DNA from: CAVWNR01 sp963756525
Lineage (GTDB): Bacteria > Actinomycetota > Actinomycetes > Mycobacteriales > Jatrophihabitantaceae
Reading direction: 5' to 3'
DNA length: 64,000 nucleotides
Assembly: GCA_963756525.1 (NCBI GenBank)
Contig: CAVWNR010000002.1
Coordinates: 62,001 to 126,000, forward strand
The position numbers and the translations under genes were made by a program. Shown here one piece after another: positions 60,711-64,000 of the stretch (positions are counted from its first letter, which is position 1; every line of letters starts with the position of its first letter). The notes under the pieces were generated by a model, which was given only the letters and a program-made list of their open reading frames with translations, was not told where the DNA came from and searched no databases.

Positions 60711-63005
60711 ATGCGAGTTGCCTGCGTCGGCGGAGGCCCGGCGGGTCTGTTCACCGCGATCCTGCTGCGCCGCGCCGACCCGTCCACCGTCGTTGACGTC
60801 TACGAGCGCAACGCGCCCGACGACACGTTCGGGTTCGGTGTCGTGTTCAGCCAGGAGACACTGGAGAACGTCGAGGCGGCGGACCCGGAGTCGTTCGCGC
60901 GGATCGCCGCCCGGTTCCGGCACTGGTCGGCGATCGACATCGACTTCCGCGGCTACCGGACCCGCTCGGACGGGCACGCGTTCGCCGCGGTGGCCCGCAA
61001 GGAGCTGCTCGGCATCCTCACCGCGCGGGCGGCCGAGCTGGGGGTCGGCTTGCACTTTCGGCACGAGGTCGAGAGCATCGACCAGCTCGTCGCCGACTAC
61101 GCCGTGGTGGTGGCCGCCGACGGGGCGAACAGCCGGGTGCGCGGCACGTTCGCCGACCGGCTGCGACCGAGCGTCGACCGCCGGTTCGCCAAGTACGCCT
61201 GGTTCGGCACCACCCGCCCGTTCGACGTGTTCACGTTCCTGTTCGTCGACTCGCCGTACGGGCTGTTCTGGGCGCACGTGTACCCGTTCGACGACAAGAC
61301 CTCGACGTTCATCGTCGAGACCGACCCGCAGACCTGGCGCCGCGCCGGGCTGGACCGCTACGCCGCCGTGCAGCGCGCGCCGGGCGAGAACGACGAGGCG
61401 AGCCTGCGGTTCTGCGAGGAGCTCTTCGCCGAGCACCTCGACGGCTACCCGCTGCTGGGCAACAACTCGCGCTGGCTGGACTTCCCCGTGGTGCGCAATG
61501 AGCGTTGGTACACAGAGCACAACCACGGCAACGTCGTACTAGCCGGAGACGCCGCGCACACCGCGCACTTCTCCGTCGGCTCGGGCACCAAGCTCGCGCT
61601 GGAGGACGCGATCGCGCTGGCGAATGCGCTGCAGCACGAGTCCGACGTCCCCACCGCGTTCAAACAGTACGAGGCCGAGCGCCGCCCGCTGGTGGCATCC
61701 CTGCAACGTGCCGCGCAGACCAGCCTGGAGTGGTTCGAGGGCGTCGACCGGTACACCGGCCTGCCGCCGGAGCAGTTCTGCTTCCAGCTGCTCACCCGCA
61801 GCCAGCGCATCACCTACGACAACCTGAAGCTGCGCGATCCGGGATTCGTCGCGGGCCTGGACCGCTGGCTCGCCCGGCGGGCGCGGGCGTCGGGGCTGCG
61901 CGTCGAGGACGGCACGCCGCCGATGTTCTACCCGTTCCGGCTGCGCTCGCTGGAGCTGACGAACCGGATCGTCGTCTCACCGATGGCGCAGTACAGCGCG
62001 GTGGACGGGATGCCCAGCGACTGGCATCTGGTACACCTGGGTTCGCGGGCGGTCGGCGGCGCTGGACTGGTGTTCACCGAGATGACCTGCGTGGCGCCCG
62101 ATGCGCGGATCACGCCCGGCTGCACCGGGTTGTGGAACGACGAGCAGGCCGACGCCTGGCGGCGCATCGTGTCGTTCGTGCACGCGGACACGACGGCGAA
62201 GATCGGCCTGCAGATCGGCCACGCCGGACGGAAGGGTTCGACGAAGCTCATGTGGGAGGGCGTGGACGACCCGCTGCCCGACGGCAACTGGGCGCTGCTC
62301 GCGCCGTCGGCGATTCCCTACCGGCCGGACAGCCAGACGCCGCGTGAGATGGGCCCGGCCGACTTCGAGCGGGTGCTGGCCGAGCATGTGAGCGCCGCCC
62401 GCTACGGCGCCGAGTGCGGCTTCGACATCCTGGAATTGCACTACGCGCACGGGTACCTGATGTCGAGCTTCCTCTCGCCGCTGTCCAACCAGCGTGCCGA
62501 CGAGTACGGCGGGTCGTTGGCGAACCGGGCCCGCTTTCCGCTCGAGGTGTTCGACGCGGTGCGCGCGGCCTGGCCTGAAAACAAGCCGATCAGCGTCCGG
62601 ATCAGCGCCACGGACTGGGTTCCCGGCGGGTTCACCGGCGACGACGCGGTCGCGTTCGCCCGGCTATTGAAAGAGCATGGCTGCGACATTGTCGACGTCT
62701 CCACCGGGCAGACCAGCATCGACGCCAAGCCGGCGTACGGGCGGCTTTACCAGACGCCGTTCGCCGACCGGATCAAGCAGGAGGTCGGCATCCCGACGAT
62801 GACTGTCGGCGCCGTGGCGTCGGTGGACGATGCGAACACGATCATCATGTCCGGGCGTGCCGATCTCTGCCTGCTCGCCCGCCCGCACCTGGTCGACCCG
62901 TATTGGACGTTGAACGCCGCCATCGACCAGGGATACCGCGGGCATCCATGGCCGGTGCAGTACCTGTCCGGGCGGACGGCCCGCCGCCGGGAGCAGCACG
63001 TATGA
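60711..63005 (+). CDS. bifunctional salicylyl-CoA 5-hydroxylase / 2-aminobenzoyl-CoA monooxygenase-reductase type flavoprotein
   Basis: A 764-residue two-domain flavoenzyme with ATG at 60711. Residues 1-400 are an FAD monooxygenase: RVACVGGGPAGLFTAILLRR, DG-like segment ADGANSRVRG and GD box VVLAGDAAHTAHFSVGSG. Residues 410-764 are an Old Yellow Enzyme domain: PMFYPFRLRSLELTNRIVVS, LQIGHAGRKGS, HYAHGYLMSSFLSPLSNQRA. The fusion matches 2-aminobenzoyl-CoA monooxygenase/reductase (Azoarcus) and the salicylyl-CoA 5-hydroxylase of Streptomyces. It dearomatises or hydroxylates a CoA-bound aromatic. The exact substrate needs neighbours outside the window. Its stop overlaps the acyl-CoA dehydrogenase start. 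Confidence 0.88.
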   Translation: MRVACVGGGPAGLFTAILLRRADPSTVVDVYERNAPDDTFGFGVVFSQETLENVEAADPESFARIAARFRHWSAIDIDFRGYRTRSDGHAFAAVARKELLGILTARAAELGVGLHFRHEVESIDQLVADYAVVVAADGANSRVRGTFADRLRPSVDRRFAKYAWFGTTRPFDVFTFLFVDSPYGLFWAHVYPFDDKTSTFIVETDPQTWRRAGLDRYAAVQRAPGENDEASLRFCEELFAEHLDGYPLLGNNSRWLDFPVVRNERWYTEHNHGNVVLAGDAAHTAHFSVGSGTKLALEDAIALANALQHESDVPTAFKQYEAERRPLVASLQRAAQTSLEWFEGVDRYTGLPPEQFCFQLLTRSQRITYDNLKLRDPGFVAGLDRWLARRARASGLRVEDGTPPMFYPFRLRSLELTNRIVVSPMAQYSAVDGMPSDWHLVHLGSRAVGGAGLVFTEMTCVAPDARITPGCTGLWNDEQADAWRRIVSFVHADTTAKIGLQIGHAGRKGSTKLMWEGVDDPLPDGNWALLAPSAIPYRPDSQTPREMGPADFERVLAEHVSAARYGAECGFDILELHYAHGYLMSSFLSPLSNQRADEYGGSLANRARFPLEVFDAVRAAWPENKPISVRISATDWVPGGFTGDDAVAFARLLKEHGCDIVDVSTGQTSIDAKPAYGRLYQTPFADRIKQEVGIPTMTVGAVASVDDANTIIMSGRADLCLLARPHLVDPYWTLNAAIDQGYRGHPWPVQYLSGRTARRREQHV

Positions 63006-64000
63006 CGTTCGCACTGACCGATGCGCAACGCGCATTCGCCGCCCGAGTAAGGGATATCGCGCAGGCCGAACTGGAGCCGCTCGCCGACGCCGGCCCGTCC
63101 GGACGGGTCAACCGCCCGCTGGTCAAGGCGATGGGCGCAGCCGGCCTGCTGGCGCGGCTCTTCCCGGACAGCGGGCAGGCTGCCGCTCTCGATCTGTGCC
63201 TGTTGCGCGAGAACATCGCCGTTGTCTCTCCCGAGGCCGAGACCGCGCTGGCGCTGCAAGGCCTCGGCGGGTACCCGATCCTGCAGTCCGGCACGCCGGC
63301 GCAGATCGACCGGTGGCTGCCGGCGATCGCGTCGGGGGAGGCGATCGCCGCGTTCGCGCTCACCGAGCCGGGCGCCGGGTCGGACGCTGCAGCGCTTTCT
63401 TTGGATGCGGCTGCGGACGGCGACGGCTGGCGGCTCACCGGTGAAAAGGTATGGATCTCCAACGCGCCTGACGCCGACGTGTACGCGGTGTTCGCCCGCA
63501 CCGGCCCGCAGGCCGGCGCGCGGGGCGTCACTGCATTTGTGGTGCCGGCCGAGCGTCCCGGGCTGACCGGCGAGCCGCTGGAGATGGTCGCGCCGCATCC
63601 GATCGGCCGGCTGGTCTTCGACGGGGTGCGGGTGGGGCGGGACGACCTGCTGGGCTCGCCGGGCAAGGGCTTCGCCGTGGCGATGCGCACACTCGACTTG
63701 TTCCGGCCGAGCGTCGGCGCGTACGCGGTGGGCATGGCGCAGGCGGCGCTGGACGCGGCGGCGGCGCACGCCGTGCGGCGCAAGGCGTTCGGCGGCACGC
63801 TGGCCGACCTGCAGGCGGTCGGCCACTCGCTCGCCGAGGTCCACACCCGCGTCGAGGCGGCGCGGCTACTCGTCTACGCCGCGGCATCCGCGTACGACCG
63901 CGGCGAGAAGGTCACCGCCGCCGCCGCGATGGCCAAGCTGTTCGCGACCGAGACCGCGCAGGCCGCGATCGACGCCGCGATCCAGGTGCACGGCGCGGTC
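63002..64000 (+). CDS. acyl-CoA dehydrogenase, truncated by the window edge
   Basis: The first 333 residues of an acyl-CoA dehydrogenase run from ATG 63002 (MTFALTDAQRAFAARVRDIA), overlapping the previous stop (ATGA), to the end of the window. Motifs are the signature AFALTEPGAGSDAAALSLDA, the FAD segment VWISNAPDADVYAVFA and the RKAFGGTLADLQAVGHSLAE helix. The C-terminus with the catalytic base region is not included. Coupling to the CoA-aromatic hydroxylase suggests a step in the same degradation pathway. Confidence 0.92.
   Translation, partial: MTFALTDAQRAFAARVRDIAQAELEPLADAGPSGRVNRPLVKAMGAAGLLARLFPDSGQAAALDLCLLRENIAVVSPEAETALALQGLGGYPILQSGTPAQIDRWLPAIASGEAIAAFALTEPGAGSDAAALSLDAAADGDGWRLTGEKVWISNAPDADVYAVFARTGPQAGARGVTAFVVPAERPGLTGEPLEMVAPHPIGRLVFDGVRVGRDDLLGSPGKGFAVAMRTLDLFRPSVGAYAVGMAQAALDAAAAHAVRRKAFGGTLADLQAVGHSLAEVHTRVEAARLLVYAAASAYDRGEKVTAAAAMAKLFATETAQAAIDAAIQVHGAV

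Overview
This is a chromosomal segment of a high-GC actinobacterium. It carries several small families that are typical of that phylum (DUF3263, a LytR_C/VirR-like protein, DUF2530, DUF3027), the futalosine menaquinone enzymes, a mycothiol-dependent-type isomerase, a groEL with two CIRCE operators and no adjacent groES, and many GTG starts with 4-nt stop/start overlaps. I would guess a Frankiales/Jatrophihabitans-like soil lineage, but the species is not determined. I see no rRNA, tRNA, CRISPR array or transposase.

Layout. 1-8.7 kb is a conserved actinobacterial neighbourhood: a TrmH-family methyltransferase fragment, a MarR-MFS operon with a candidate operator, DUF2530, DUF3027, an MFS protein, a lipoprotein, mqnB-mqnD and a CspB-type cold-shock protein. 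8.7-15.3 kb holds the helicase-associated protein and XPB helicase pair, separated by a NarL-type two-component system and a membrane protein. 15.4-22.7 kb is a defence island: radC, then a minus-strand operon abiEi-abiEii-hsdM-hsdS whose genes all overlap, and a separate hsdR. 22.8-31.2 kb is housekeeping: a Na+/H+ antiporter with a UBP zinc finger, groEL, a cold-shock gene, an orphan AbiEi-like gene flanked by inverted repeats, and thrC behind a SAM-I-type riboswitch.

31.4-51 kb is accessory and envelope-related: a WXG100-like gene with an alpha/beta hydrolase, a fatty acyl-CoA ligase, an aldo/keto reductase, MFS exporters, a large secreted alkaline-phosphatase-like protein, a thioester adhesin with seven repeats and an LPATG sorting signal, an HtrA-like protease, a sedolisin and small stress and metabolic genes. 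51.3-56.7 kb is a decaying island: a vapBC pair whose toxin 3' end is fused to another truncated gene, a lower-GC NACHT NTPase gene split by a frameshift, and a membrane-protein pseudogene. 56.7-64 kb has a TetR-controlled monooxygenase, small enzymes and the start of an aromatic-CoA degradation operon (salicylyl/2-aminobenzoyl-CoA hydroxylase-reductase plus an acyl-CoA dehydrogenase) that appears to be leaderless.

The most interesting items are the AbiE toxin-antitoxin pair built into a type I restriction operon whose HsdS has two near-identical target-recognition halves, the SAM-type riboswitch in front of threonine synthase, the split NACHT defence gene, the paired inverted repeats around the orphan AbiEi-like gene, and the thioester adhesin.
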